Assembly (NCBI GenBank): GCA_030674915.1
Contig: JASXSV010000005.1
Coordinates: forward strand, 1 to 64,000
DNA from: Candidatus Endonucleibacter bathymodioli
Lineage (GTDB): Bacteria > Pseudomonadota > Gammaproteobacteria > Pseudomonadales > Endozoicomonadaceae
DNA: 64,000 bases
Reading direction: 5' to 3'
Shown one piece after another: positions 47,042 through 56,666 of this stretch. The stretch's first letter is position 1, and each line of letters opens with the position of its first letter. The notes beneath the pieces are model-generated. The model did no database searches. It saw nothing but the letters and a program-made list of their open reading frames with translations, and was not told the origin of the DNA. The position numbers were made by a program, and so were the translations under genes.

Positions 47042-47375
47042 ATACACACGAAAGTAATACTCGAAACTTACTTATACTCGTTACCATTAAATCTATGCGC
47101 AAGCATAAAAGAACTAAGCCTCATGAGCCTACGTATATAAGGTTTGGTGTGAGTGAGAGCAATCAACAACTTCACACCTTAAGATAATGGGTACAGATCA
47201 GTGCCTTACACGAAGAGTTTGACCTGTATAGTAAAATATTTTTACCTGTCAATATTTTACTGGAATATGATCTACTTTGTTAAATTATGCAGGGTACAGA
47301 GTATTCAAATATATAAGTATACATCAGGACAGCAGTTATAATTCATTACCCAAAAGAACACATAATAGGCGTTTC
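47042..47375. other. Spacer with one palindromic element
   Basis: Convergent DUF2058 and lipoprotein genes are separated by element A copy 21 and about 180 bp of unremarkable A+T-rich DNA. Confidence 0.5.
47072..47197. repeat. Palindromic element A, copy 21
   Basis: TTATACTCGTTACCATTAAA ... GCCTCATGAGCCTACGTATA ... GAGCAATCAACAACTTCACA CC ... AATGGGTACA. Confidence 0.75.
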
Positions 47376-48260
47376 CTAGATATATATATTTAGCCCTCCT
47401 GCCTTAAGGTAGTTAAATATTTCCTTATACCGATGGTTTATGGCTGTGTCTTTTAGTGACCCAAACCATAATCTCCAGATACTCACCCCTTCAGCATCTT
47501 TAGCTTGAACACCCATATTACCGAAAAATAGATGATTTCCTCGTTTGGTCGTCAGAATATAGGAGGCTCCAACAATTTCATCGGGCATTTCTGTCAACGT
47601 TAGTGGTGAGTCATGGAGGCTTGTGTTCTGCGGATCGGAAACCTCTCGTTGAAACGTAGCTTTTTCCTGAGGGGATCGTTGATTTAGTCCATCTTTGACA
47701 TAAGCAACATAAAAATTCATGGCCGCTCCCTGTTTTGCCATTTTTCGTAGGGTAATGGTGCGGTCTTCAATAGTTTTTCTGCGAACAGGATCTGTCGCCA
47801 TTGATGGATGCATCGACTCATTAAGAGACTTTGCCTCAGGGTTGCACAGGGGCGTGGTGGGAAGACGAGTGTGGATTATGGCAATAGCCTCAATGATATG
47901 CGACTCTTCAAGCATAGTTATGATACTCTGCTCAAATGCCTTTTGAAAATTCACGACTATGGGCCGAGTGGTCGTATCTGTACCCTCAATTTTTATATCT
48001 ATACCTTCTCGTAAAGGTGAAAGAGCCATCGTGGCAATATCATTTTTCACTTGATCAGGCAGCTGCCGGTCACTGATGATAATATTTGCTATATTTGCGA
48101 GCATGGTCATCTTCAGTTCGCTCGTATCAAGCTTACTTAGTGATACCTCCTGCTTCAAAGATTTATTTGTTGATGTACATCCTATTATTAATGCACAAAT
48201 AAGCATAGTCGCATACATTAACACACGTTTCTGGACTACGGTAATATTATCTATTAGCAT
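47376..48260 (-). CDS. Putative lipoprotein of unknown function
   Basis: 294 aa. The N-terminus (KRVLMYATMLICALIIGCTSTN) ends in a lipobox-like LIIGC with cysteine at residue 28, followed by a short polar stretch, so export and lipid modification are likely. The body is mixed alpha/beta with no family recognised. Blocks such as PIVVNFQKAFEQSIITMLEE, AKQGAAMNFYVAYVKDGLNQ and GASYILTTKRGNHLFFGNMG might serve for a search. Serine after the lipobox cysteine residue region (CTS) does not predict inner-membrane retention. Single gene. Confidence 0.7.
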   Translation of the reverse strand: MLIDNITVVQKRVLMYATMLICALIIGCTSTNKSLKQEVSLSKLDTSELKMTMLANIANIIISDRQLPDQVKNDIATMALSPLREGIDIKIEGTDTTTRPIVVNFQKAFEQSIITMLEESHIIEAIAIIHTRLPTTPLCNPEAKSLNESMHPSMATDPVRRKTIEDRTITLRKMAKQGAAMNFYVAYVKDGLNQRSPQEKATFQREVSDPQNTSLHDSPLTLTEMPDEIVGASYILTTKRGNHLFFGNMGVQAKDAEGVSIWRLWFGSLKDTAINHRYKEIFNYLKAGGLNIYI

Positions 48261-48261
48261 G

Positions 48262-48412
48262 TGGTATACCTATGCTTGTTGGAAAGTAGGAGCCTGAAGA
48301 TACCCATTTTCCCATAAGATCTGCGGTGGCTTGCAAGCTAGCCCCACCTCGCAGAATCATGGGACTTCGCTCGTTTGTCGCCTACCCACACCTTCTATGG
48401 TAAACAGGTATA
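48262..48412. repeat. Palindromic element A, copy 22
   Basis: GAAGATACCCATTTTCCCAT ... CATGGGACTTCGCTCGTTTG TCGCCTACCCACACCTTCTA TGGTAAACAGGTATA. In the shared spacer of the divergent lipoprotein and TDT transporter genes. Confidence 0.75.
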
Positions 48413-48544
48413 GAATCAATCACAGCTAACTTTAGCTAAAAAAAATATTTTTTCCACTTTTTTGGTAAATTTCTATAAATGAATACAGTTATGAGCAATG
48501 CCGAACAGATAACATTATAAATTATTTTTTGGGAGGAGCATCGT

Positions 48545-49552
48545 ATGTCAACTGTGCAGGAGAACTACCAGCCTAAACATACTATCTTAGAGAAAGTTAA
48601 AGCAAAACTAGAGCTAACTCCCACAGCCATGGGAGGACTAGCTCTTGGGATAGCTAGCCTTGGGTCCGCTTGGGCCATGGTTATCAGTCAGGACTGGGTA
48701 GAACCGGTCAAGATCACATCCGCAGCAATAGCCTCAATACTAATATTAGTGATTGCTCTGAAACTTATTGTGCATTTCCATTTATTTAAAAAAGAACTTG
48801 CACACCCTATAATTGGTAGTATTGTACCCGCCTGTGCTATGTCAACAATGGTTGTAGCTCAATCTTTGTTTAAGGTTATGCCAGAAGTTGCCCCTATGCT
48901 TTGGCTGAGTGCCATTATTTGTCATATTATTTTATTGGTTGGTTTTATAGCTAATAGAATTATTGATTTTGAGCTTGAGCACATGGTGCCTAGCTGGTTT
49001 GTACCTCCTGTAGGAATTATTGTGGCAGCCGTGACGAGTCACGGTATGAACTTTGACGGATTGGTGTACTGGCTCTTTATTTTTGGTATTGGTTGTTATG
49101 CGATAGTGCTGCCAGCGATGCTTTACCGACTCATATTTAAAGCGCTTATACCGGATACGGCTTTGCCAACATTTGCTATTATGGCCGCTCCAGCCAGTCT
49201 TGCTTTGGCGGGTTATCTAAGTATAACCAGCCAACCTGATCCATTATTATTGCTAGTACTGGCACCTTTGGGGGTCTTTATGACCGGTCTTGTTTATATA
49301 GGTTTTATTAGATTGTTACGTTTGCCTTTCTCCCCTGCCTATGCCTCATTCACCTTCCCTATGGTAATTGGTGCAACTGCCTTAATAAAGTTAACCGGCT
49401 GGCTACTGATAAATAATTTTGTGTGGTTGGCAAGGGTCACAGATAATTTAGCTTGGATAGAATTGATTATTGCAACAGGCATTGTTTCTTATGTGACTTT
49501 TAGATATGTATTTCATTATCTAATTGAACCGCTCCTTTCGACATCCAGATAA
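48545..49552 (+). CDS. TDT/SLAC1-family membrane transporter (TehA-like)
   Basis: 335 aa, about ten membrane helices in the tellurite-resistance/dicarboxylate transporter fold. LELTPTAMGGLALGIASLGSAW at the start, PSWFVPPVGIIVAAVTSHGM in the middle and FAIMAAPASLALAGYLS are the usual conserved pore helices. Members conduct anions or export sulfite or dicarboxylates; substrate not decidable. GGGAGGAG is a strong ribosome binding site before the ATG. Single gene. Confidence 0.88.
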   Translation: MSTVQENYQPKHTILEKVKAKLELTPTAMGGLALGIASLGSAWAMVISQDWVEPVKITSAAIASILILVIALKLIVHFHLFKKELAHPIIGSIVPACAMSTMVVAQSLFKVMPEVAPMLWLSAIICHIILLVGFIANRIIDFELEHMVPSWFVPPVGIIVAAVTSHGMNFDGLVYWLFIFGIGCYAIVLPAMLYRLIFKALIPDTALPTFAIMAAPASLALAGYLSITSQPDPLLLLVLAPLGVFMTGLVYIGFIRLLRLPFSPAYASFTFPMVIGATALIKLTGWLLINNFVWLARVTDNLAWIELIIATGIVSYVTFRYVFHYLIEPLLSTSR

Positions 49553-49608
49553 TGTGTATTTTTTAGAATAACAATAGGTTTAGGCTTGAATTAGCAACTC
49601 AAGTTACG

Positions 49609-49672
49609 CTCTATACCTATTTTCCTTCATCGTTTGCCTCCTACTACACATTTAATCGTAACGGGTATGCAC
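49609..49672. repeat. Palindromic element A, copy 23 (miniature)
   Basis: CTCTATACCTATTTTCCTTC ATCGTTTGCCTCCTACTACA CATTTAATCGTAACGGGTAT; arms with a shortened core. Confidence 0.55.
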
Positions 49673-49857
49673 CCTGAAGACCAAAAAATTCTTCCCATGC
49701 ATTAGCTCCGCAACCAAAGTTGTGTACTTTAGATCAAAAAACTCAAAAAAATAGACGGTGTCCATAAAATACTGCAAAGTTGATATGAGCAGATTTATCA
49801 TCTAACTCTTATAGGAAATGGCTGCATATATTAAATAATGTAATTACATAGTATTAT

Positions 49858-50418
49858 TTACAAACTCGTATTTTTAGGAAGTGTTATTTTAACTCCCTGT
49901 AATTCTTTAGCCATATCGAACTGGATAACCTGTAACCTTGGCAGTAGCTTTGCAGACATGTCTTTTATAATTGCTGTTGAGGCATTCATTATCTCTGGCT
50001 GATGCTGTAACATTTGCTTACCAGCTTCTGATCGGTAAAAGCGAGCTGCTTGCTTGATAATTTTTTCACTGTAAACGCTAACATAAGCATCTACTAAAGG
50101 TGGTTTCATTTTCTCCCAGCTGACTTCTTCTTTCATAGCCTGCTTTATTATCTTAATGTACTTGTCAATAATGGGTTTGCTTTCCGATGATGGCGTAATA
50201 GGAAGTATTTTATTAGCTATTGCTTGTTCAACCGTTGCATATGTGGCTATCAGCACTGACTCTGCGTTATTGAGTTCCAATAGCTCTTCCGCGGCCTTTC
50301 GGTGGCTAGTTGTAATTGTTTTTAATTGTTTTTCAGTGCTACCACTGCGCTCTTTTGCACTAGCTACGACATTCAGAGATAGCGTAATCGTTATGATACA
50401 AGTCAAGATCATTTTCAT
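49858..50418 (-). CDS. DUF2059 family exported protein
   Basis: 186 aa with a signal peptide (MKMILTCIITITLSLNVVAS, then AKERSG). The C-terminal DUF2059 signature is VDAYVSVYSEKIIKQAARFYRSEAGKQMLQHQPEI. Members are helical periplasmic proteins of unknown role. Single gene, flanked by repeats. Confidence 0.85.
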   Translation of the reverse strand: MKMILTCIITITLSLNVVASAKERSGSTEKQLKTITTSHRKAAEELLELNNAESVLIATYATVEQAIANKILPITPSSESKPIIDKYIKIIKQAMKEEVSWEKMKPPLVDAYVSVYSEKIIKQAARFYRSEAGKQMLQHQPEIMNASTAIIKDMSAKLLPRLQVIQFDMAKELQGVKITLPKNTSL

Positions 50419-50469
50419 AATTTCACCAAATTGCCAACCTAATAAATACTACTCAGTATAAATAAATAC

Positions 50470-50600
50470 TTACATCCTCGTCACCATTGAAGGTATGTGG
50501 AGGCGACAAATGAGCGAGTACCCATGAATCTACGAGCAGTGCTGCTTTTACGGTAAAAGAGAACAGTCCCCCCTACACCTTCGAGCGGAAATTAGTATAT
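50470..50600. repeat. Palindromic element A, copy 24
   Basis: CTTACATCCTCGTCACCATT GAAGGTATGTGGAGGCGACA AATGAGCGAGTACCCATGAA ... CCTACACCTTCGAGCGGAAA TTAGTATATA. Confidence 0.75.
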
Positions 50601-50633
50601 ATTATTTCCTAAATTACCACAATAACCAACACA

Positions 50634-50712
50634 CTTGGAATGGATTTGAGAGCCAGCTTCTCTAGGCTGTAGCTCTAAAATAGCGAACTAGGTAACCACA
50701 GGGACAGCCATG
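50634..50712. repeat. Repeat D, copy 1
   Basis: CTTGGAATGGATTTGAGAGC CAGCTTCTCTAGGCTGTAGC ... GCGAACTAGGTAACCACAGG; matches 52808-52880 with substitutions. Confidence 0.7.
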
Positions 50713-50788
50713 ACAAACAGCGACATCTGGCTGAACGGTACCAGATTCAATCCCTCTGTAAACTAGTATTTTCGGCACGCAGGATTAG

Positions 50789-50935
50789 TGGTTACACCCG
50801 TTACCATTGAAAGTGTGAATAGGCAACAAACGAGCGACGCTCCATAGATCTACTAGTAGTAGTAATAGCAAGTGTTTGGTGAATGATAGCAATCAACAAC
50901 CACACATCGTCAAAGGCCAATAGGTATATGTGTAC
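50789..50935. repeat. Palindromic element A, copy 25 (last clear copy)
   Basis: GTTACACCCGTTACCATTGA AAGTGTGAATAGGCAACAAA CGAGCGACGCTCCATAGATC ... AGCAATCAACAACCACACAT. No clear copy lies beyond this point. Confidence 0.75.
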
Positions 50936-51481
50936 CACTCCAATAGAACGATATCTATGGAGCTGAAGCATTGCCCTCCTAGGGCTTATGATTCTGAGAC
51001 AGCTCATCCCAACAGTTTTCAGAGGCGTAAGACGGCGACCACGTTCCATAAACAAAACTAATGCGGTGTGTCGACTGATAACGTTTCAGCAATGCTTAGG
51101 CTTTACACCGGAGCAAATTGCAGGGGTCTGAAACTTTATAGCTTACACTCTTTGATAGTTTGAGATTATATCAGGGCTGATTCAGATACAGACAACGATG
51201 GAGTAACTTTAAATCAAGCTAGGTTACACTCACGAGTACGGCTGGGTGTTCCAGAGAGGCAGTTTATGTATCTCGGCATCAAAAAGAATAAATCTACACT
51301 AATCTAAACTAATAACAAACGGTGCTATCCATTATCGGATAGCACCCAGAGCAACTTTGACCTTGGAGCATGCACTGTTTTATTTGCGTTTATTGCTCCT
51401 TATCACGCAGTCCATTTGTTATGGATTAAAGCTTACTCTACTCTTACTCTACTGTCTGAAATTTTTGTACCAGTTTATAAC
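50936..51481. other. Spacer at the edge of the accessory region
   Basis: About 545 bp without a supported gene. Broken transposase-like words are possible near 51000-51130 but not identifiable. Confidence 0.4.
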
Positions 51482-52540
51482 TCAACACCATGTTTGAATA
51501 GCCATACCTGGATAATAAGCCATAACCGGAGAAGCCATAAACGGAGAAGCCATAAACGGAGAAGCCATAAACGGAGAAGCCATAAACGGAGAAGCCATAA
51601 ACGGAGAAGCCATAAACGGAGAAGCCATAAACGGAGAAGCCATAAACGGAGAAGCCATAAATGGAGAATACGCTAACGGAGATGAATGTGATACACGTAA
51701 CTTACTAAAATCTGTGAAAAAACCAACACCATGTTGTGACTGATGTGTTGAGGATGGCTTTACAGTATCATTTTTCTTAGGCTCACTAAAATCTGTGAAA
51801 GAACCAACACCATGTTGTGACTGATGTGTTGAGGATGGCTTTACAGTATCATTTTTCTTAGGCTCGTTCGTAACAACCTTGTCTTTATGTGTATTTGTTT
51901 CTGCCATCTGTCGTACCAAACTCTCTGAGTCGCTTAGCCGTTTCTCTAACTGACCCTTCATCGCCAACAGACCCTCTTGTTCTTCCAGGTGCTGAGTCTT
52001 TAATTTTGCCAACTCCTCTTGTCCTTTCAGTTCGGCCTCTTCCTTTATTTGGGCTATTTTCATATCCATTTCCTGATTCCGTTTAGACATCTCCTCTCCC
52101 ATTCCCGCAGTCTTTGCAGCCATGTCCCGTGCTGCCATTTTCTGTGTCTGATCCACACTTATTTTTAAGTTTTGAATTTCCTGACTTAGCGCCACAAACT
52201 TTTGAGCATTGTTAGCTTCATTCTTTTTCAGTTCTTCCTTAGCCTTTATAGAAACCCTTCTATATTGAAAAGCAACTCCACAAGCAAGAACCAATCCTAC
52301 AACAGGCAAGCTAGGAATGAAGGGCGTAAGAGCAGCACAAGCGGGCGAAATAGCGCTAGGAAGATAACTACACATCGCCGATGCCCCGGCTGAAATATAA
52401 CTTGTAGCCGAACCTAAGGCCTCTACTGATCGTTTCCCCCAATCCCCTATATTAGCCCCTACAGCTTCAGATGATACATTCCATGCTGCAGACATAGTCT
52501 CAGTAACATTTCGCCCGATATTTATAAATGAGTTTGTCAT
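51482..52540 (-). CDS. Membrane-associated coiled-coil protein with a PFMAS-repeat tail
   Basis: 352 aa; AGGAGG eight bases before the ATG. Residues 1-55 are weakly amphipathic and rich in A/S/G. Residues about 58-92 (YLPSAISPACAALTPFIPSL, PVVGLVLACGVAFQY) form one or two membrane segments, then RRVSIKAKEEL starts a long charged coiled coil (to about 220). Next come two 26-residue repeats (EPKKNDTVKPSSTHQSQHGV...FTDFS) and a tail of nine PFMAS pentapeptides ending MAYYPGMAIQTWC. No homologue recognised. The design (membrane anchor, coiled coil, repetitive tail) resembles surface or inclusion-membrane proteins of intracellular bacteria; this is an inference. Confidence 0.75.
   Translation of the reverse strand: MTNSFINIGRNVTETMSAAWNVSSEAVGANIGDWGKRSVEALGSATSYISAGASAMCSYLPSAISPACAALTPFIPSLPVVGLVLACGVAFQYRRVSIKAKEELKKNEANNAQKFVALSQEIQNLKISVDQTQKMAARDMAAKTAGMGEEMSKRNQEMDMKIAQIKEEAELKGQEELAKLKTQHLEEQEGLLAMKGQLEKRLSDSESLVRQMAETNTHKDKVVTNEPKKNDTVKPSSTHQSQHGVGSFTDFSEPKKNDTVKPSSTHQSQHGVGFFTDFSKLRVSHSSPLAYSPFMASPFMASPFMASPFMASPFMASPFMASPFMASPFMASPFMASPVMAYYPGMAIQTWC
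51525..51660. repeat. 15-bp in-frame tandem repeat (PFMAS units)
   Basis: About nine near-perfect direct copies of ATAAACGGAGAAGCC encoding PFMAS on the minus strand. A unit of 15 bp preserves the frame, so copy number can vary without disrupting the protein. Confidence 0.95.
51703..51863. repeat. 78-bp direct duplication in the coiled-coil gene
   Basis: Two adjacent, nearly identical 78-bp units (starting CACTAAAATCTGTGAAA and containing CATGTTGTGACTGATGTGTT) encode the duplicated 26-residue segment. Confidence 0.93.
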
Positions 52541-53199
52541 TGCCTTATCCTCCTAAGTTTAATTACTCATATATCCCTATGTATAAGTGATAACATCCCA
52601 ACTGCTACAATTATTAATAGCGATAACTTATCAATAATACTTATCTAGCACTTCACCGTTTACCGGACTTCACCGTTTACCGGCAAGATACCCATATAAT
52701 ATAAGACAACACTAATACCAAAAAGTTTCTACATAAACAGTAAACATAACAGCATCGTTAGAAATGATTACCTTTATCCTAGCTTTTCACAATAACAGAC
52801 GCACCTGGAATTGGGTTGAAAGTCAGCTGCTCATAGACTGTAGTTCTCACACAACGAACTAGGTAACCACATGCGAAGCCAGAAACCCAACCACCTTCAC
52901 AAACCTTTCCTATCAATGCGTGAAGGGAATGGGGCTAAGGATATGGGGGGGGTTGCTGTTAATTTACAGCCTATGCGATCACATGATACATTGTTGTGTA
53001 ATGCTGCGTTCACTTAATAAAAGGATTATTTTATTAAGAAAATTACGCCAAAAATAGCAGATTAAATTTCAACTGCCATCGCTGAAGGAACATTCCAGCT
53101 TGACGAAGATAACAAAGCCACTACATCCCTTCTAGGTGAAAAGACTATGGAGGCACTTATCGTTAATGGCGGAGATATTGATAATCTCAATTATACTAC
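52541..53199. other. Non-coding spacer with repeat D and a gene fragment
   Basis: Contains repeat D copy 2 (52808-52880), an eight-G run near 52950, and a short plus-strand frame (about 53067-53199, AIAEGTFQLDEDNKATTSLL, GEKTMEALIVNGGDIDNLNY) that ends at the IS5 end at 53200. The fragment belongs to no family that I recognise. Confidence 0.45.
52808..52880. repeat. Repeat D, copy 2
   Basis: ACCTGGAATTGGGTTGAAAG TCAGCTGCTCATAGACTGTA ... ACGAACTAGGTAACCACATG. Confidence 0.7.
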
Positions 53200-53271
53200 G
53201 AGACCTTTGCACGATAACGCTGCATAAGCCCCACTATTAATTAAATCGTATTTTTTTGAAGATAAAGCCTC
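53200..53271. mobile_element. Solo left end of the IS5-family element
   Basis: About 72 bp nearly identical to 39008-39079 (GAGACCTTTGCACGATAACG, CTGCATAAGCCCCACTATTA), then unrelated sequence. The 3' end of the following minus-strand gene lies 12 bp away. Confidence 0.9.
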
Positions 53272-53282
53272 GCGGATTTTAG

Positions 53283-54724
53283 TCATAAGTTGTTAGTTAA
53301 ATATTTATCATCCTCTGTCAGCATTCTTACTGATTCTTTTGTTATGATAGTTTCAACTTGTTCATTACCACGATAAAATTTCTTTGCCTCACTAAAAAAT
53401 TTAAGAAAGCATCCAGTTAAACCAAGGAAAACTGTTCCAGTAATACCGCCAATAAGATAAACAATATTTTTACTAGTGCTCCGGTCATTAGTGGTATGTT
53501 CTGAAATATTTGGCGGTATGAAATAAAAACAAACAGGATTATGGTTGTTTATTTTTTGATAGCATTTATTAGAACACGAATATATGGCATTACACATTTT
53601 GTGATAAATATTTGAACCGAAAAAATATATATCATAAATATGTTTCTTTGTACCTGACACTGTTTGGTTGAATTTGTTTGTTTTAGTTGATCTTGTTTCT
53701 TGATTAGTACTAGTTTCAAATTCTGTTTTACTAAATGCTGTAGTGGTTTTTTCTGTGGAATAACTCATTCTTTTAGTCGTGGAATGACGTTGATTCCTTG
53801 ACAAATCTTTTGTCTGTCCATAGGAGACAGGACCATCATGAAAATCTAAAAAAGCCATACCCCCAAGTGTATCAAGTCCTCTTTTCTTAATACCATGCAC
53901 CCCACCCCTGTTGCCAGCTTTGCTTATGCGTTTACTTTCTTTGGTGTATTCTCTCTGTGTATTATGCCTTCGTTTTTGGATGTGAATATCAGCTTTGTTA
54001 TAGCTATCACTTTCCCACCCATTAGATACAATTTTTGTGCTAGCATTGTTCTTGTCCTGCCATATATTTATGCTGTTGTTATTGCTCTGATCATAGTGAC
54101 AGCTAATCCCCCACGCTTCTTTTATAAATAATTTTGGAATACTCATATCGTCACACTGCTGACAATAATCCACACTACTTTCATCACTGCTTGTACAGTC
54201 TATATTGTGATCTATCAAATTATCAGGCAGGCACGATTCATCTTGCTGCGGCATTATTATTGTGTGTTGGCTGCAAAACTCTACTGAGTCATCAGAAAAG
54301 CATGTCTCAACTTCATATCCATCAGTGCTAGGATATAACGTAATGACTCCGCCATTATCAGGATCGAATACGGTTATAGCTAATGTTTTATTGCAATTAT
54401 TACCAGCAATTAATTTTACTCTATTATTAGGAGATGTCATAACATCACACTCCCAATTTTCATTAATATATTGCATTTCATAGGTTGTAATATTATTACC
54501 AGTATTAACCATGATGTGTGGAACGTCTTTTTTTGTATATCGTATGTGTCAAAAGAAACTCTGTTTACTTGATCAGTTGCGCCAAAAAGGCTACGACTAA
54601 AAGATAAAAAACAAGCTAAATTTGGCAAGTTAATTGCACAGCAAATATCTACGTAGCAGAGACACAAAGACAATATAATATAATACAGCAGATTCAGTTT
54701 TTGGCCAGCATATGGTAAAGACAT
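53283..54724 (-). CDS. Exported cysteine-rich protein in two frames joined at an A7 slippery site
   Basis: Not a known family. The upstream frame starts MSLPYAGQKLNLLYYIILSL (54724), a clear signal sequence, and runs to YDIQKK; a second frame carries the remaining ~410 codons (VNTGNNITTYEMQYINENWE ...). The two overlap at 54528-54534, where the mRNA reads CAA AAA AAG, a classic A_AAA_AAG heptamer; a -1 shift there continues directly as DVPHIMVNTG. Without it the signal peptide is lost. The body is rich in cysteine, serine and asparagine, has a basic low-complexity middle (STTKRMSYSTEKTTTAFSKT) and a C-terminal membrane segment (NIVYLIGGITGTVFLGLTGC). Predicted fused product about 480 aa. A simple frameshift mutation or a sequencing error is the alternative. 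Confidence 0.6.
54528..54534 (-). promoter_or_regulatory. Candidate -1 frameshift site (A_AAA_AAG)
   Basis: Seven A on the coding strand, in phase with the upstream frame as A AAA AAG followed by ACG. The same heptamer is used by dnaX and many IS elements. I have not identified a downstream stimulator hairpin. Confidence 0.5.
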
Positions 54725-54863
54725 TGTATGTTTCTCTATGGGTATTATGTAAATCACATCTATAAAACAGATTGCCACTCGACAATGAATCGAAAAGTAC
54801 GAGGAAATAAGCTCGAAAGTAAGATTATTTTGTCGCAAGTCCTGACAATTGCCTTGGGAAGGT

Positions 54864-55654
54864 GCGATTAAGTCCAGTTTTTTAAGTGAATCGACAGATT
54901 ACGGTCGATTTGCAGGTTAGCATTCCAATTTTTGTTCGTTTTTCAGTGCCTGCATGCGTTTCCCCACATAGAGGAACACTGATCCTATGTTTTGACCATT
55001 TTCCCTACTCGGACGATGCTCGCCAGAGCAAATAGCCTAGCTAATTTGCTGTCATTCTGAGCTAAGCCTGGTAGCTAGCTTTAGTGAATTAGAACTGACA
55101 TTTTATGGTCCTATAACGGATGCTCAACCCTGGTTCGTACACTGGCTTTCATGTATTCGATATTGATCATAACATTGCTGATCCTTGGATCTCTCTTCCA
55201 AGCACACCAGCATCACTCAGCCAGTCATTCACTTCGTTGAAGATTTTACGTGCCAAATCATGACGCTCTAACAAGTGCCGGAAGTTCATGATCGTGGTGT
55301 GATCAGGGATCGTCCCATTCAGTGATAGACCAGCAAACAAGCGCATGTCCTGGATGTCGTTCCATCGCAGGGTCCTCATGCTGCACCACTGTGTATACAG
55401 TAAGTACGCAGCATCGTTTTCAAGGGATAAGGTCGGCGACCATTACCAGGATTAGGATTAGGATAATTTGGCTCGATAACTGACACCATCCGTTTCCATG
55501 GAACCAGCATTTCCATTCGTTCGAAAAACTTCTTTTTTCAGGTTTGGCGGCATTTGTTTTGATATTCTCTGTCGGCGAAGCTGAGTGAGTGATCCATGGT
55601 TTATCCCATCAAAGAGCAATGACTGGGATTATCTCATTACGAGGACTTAATCGC
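54864..55654 (-). mobile_element. Degenerate IS5-type element A
   Basis: Bounded by perfect 12-bp inverted ends GCGATTAAGTCC and GGACTTAATCGC. Inside, on the minus strand, is a short intact stretch of transposase ([59 protein letters not shown]) and decayed flanking parts; the catalytic centre is deleted. Differs from the intact IS at 39 kb. Confidence 0.82.
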
Positions 55655-56640
55655 ATGCTCCTTAGTCCTTCTGTTGTCTTTATTCTTATAGTTGGTAACG
55701 TTTAGTGTATGGTGTCGTAAGGTATTATGGGCTTCAAACCTATCAAGCTTCCATCCAAAATTGATGCGAGTGATATCGCTCATAAACCTCTACAACCCTT
55801 ATGCACTATACACATTATTGTGTTTTCATGCTTTCTTATCGCAGTCATCCTGTGCGTTTGATAGACATGTTTTTAAGCAAATATGGACGTACGGTTGATA
55901 TGTGTGCTTGTTTTAAATAGATTGCAAACAGCCACGAAGGATTCAAGCAGCCAGTACAACATAAACATACATTCCCAATGTAAACATCCAGCGATATTAG
56001 ACCTCCAAGCACCTTCTTCCGAGGGCATGCTACTGCTCTGAGACCCTAAGGCGGCCAGTTGGCTCCTCTGCTCGCACACACGCTACCGCCCTTGGCTTAT
56101 ACCATTTCCTTTTATTGGCAATGGGAAGCATGGCACCAGATAGCTAAAGAGGTATTTCTATAAGATAAGCGCAATTATAATATGCCAAAAACTAATCATA
56201 CAACGCAACTGTTGTTTATTTTGACTTGGTTCAACTTAAGTTGAAGGCAACTGTGTTAGATTAAAGCCCTAGGGAATCTCTGATTGAAGTGGTTTGCAAG
56301 TCGGTTGTCATATTTGCGATGAAATTCTCTGACTTTTGCGCTTATTCCATCGTGATTTTCGATTTACTTTGTCGCTTTTGCCCATTTATCCGCTCTCGAA
56401 GCGGATTTAGGTCGCAATTATGCCGCTAAAGCATTACGTTGCAGGTATAAATTGGCCATCGCCATCAGGCTCATAAACTTGCACCCTGTTTTTTTTCAAA
56501 CCACGGCAACGTACTTTACTGTAACCAAACTGATATTTGAGGACTCGGAACAGGTGCTCTACCCTGACTCGTATTTTGGATTGCTAGCGATTACGTTTGC
56601 ACTGACTGCTACTTAGGGAATATAAATGTGAGATAATACA
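55655..56640. other. Non-coding spacer between two transposase remnants
   Basis: About 985 bp. I see no gene. Short open frames at 55692-55898 and 55873-56079 lack ribosome binding sites and recognisable features. Confidence 0.45.
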
Positions 56641-56666
56641 GCCACACAAACAAACAGTATTGTCGT

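Noticed and set aside
51525..51660. CRISPR-like array of short direct repeats
   Set aside because: The units are contiguous 15-bp repeats without spacers and lie in a protein-coding frame.
51416..51676. A plus-strand frame encoding repeated RRSHK units
   Set aside because: It is the antisense of the PFMAS repeats of the coiled-coil gene, which has a strong ribosome binding site and sensible domain order; the plus frame has neither.
54437..54838. 133-codon frame overlapping the start of the cysteine-rich gene as an independent gene
   Set aside because: Its first 38 codons lack a signal or ribosome binding site and its last third after the A7 tract is meaningless; it is better explained as the 5' half of the two-frame gene.
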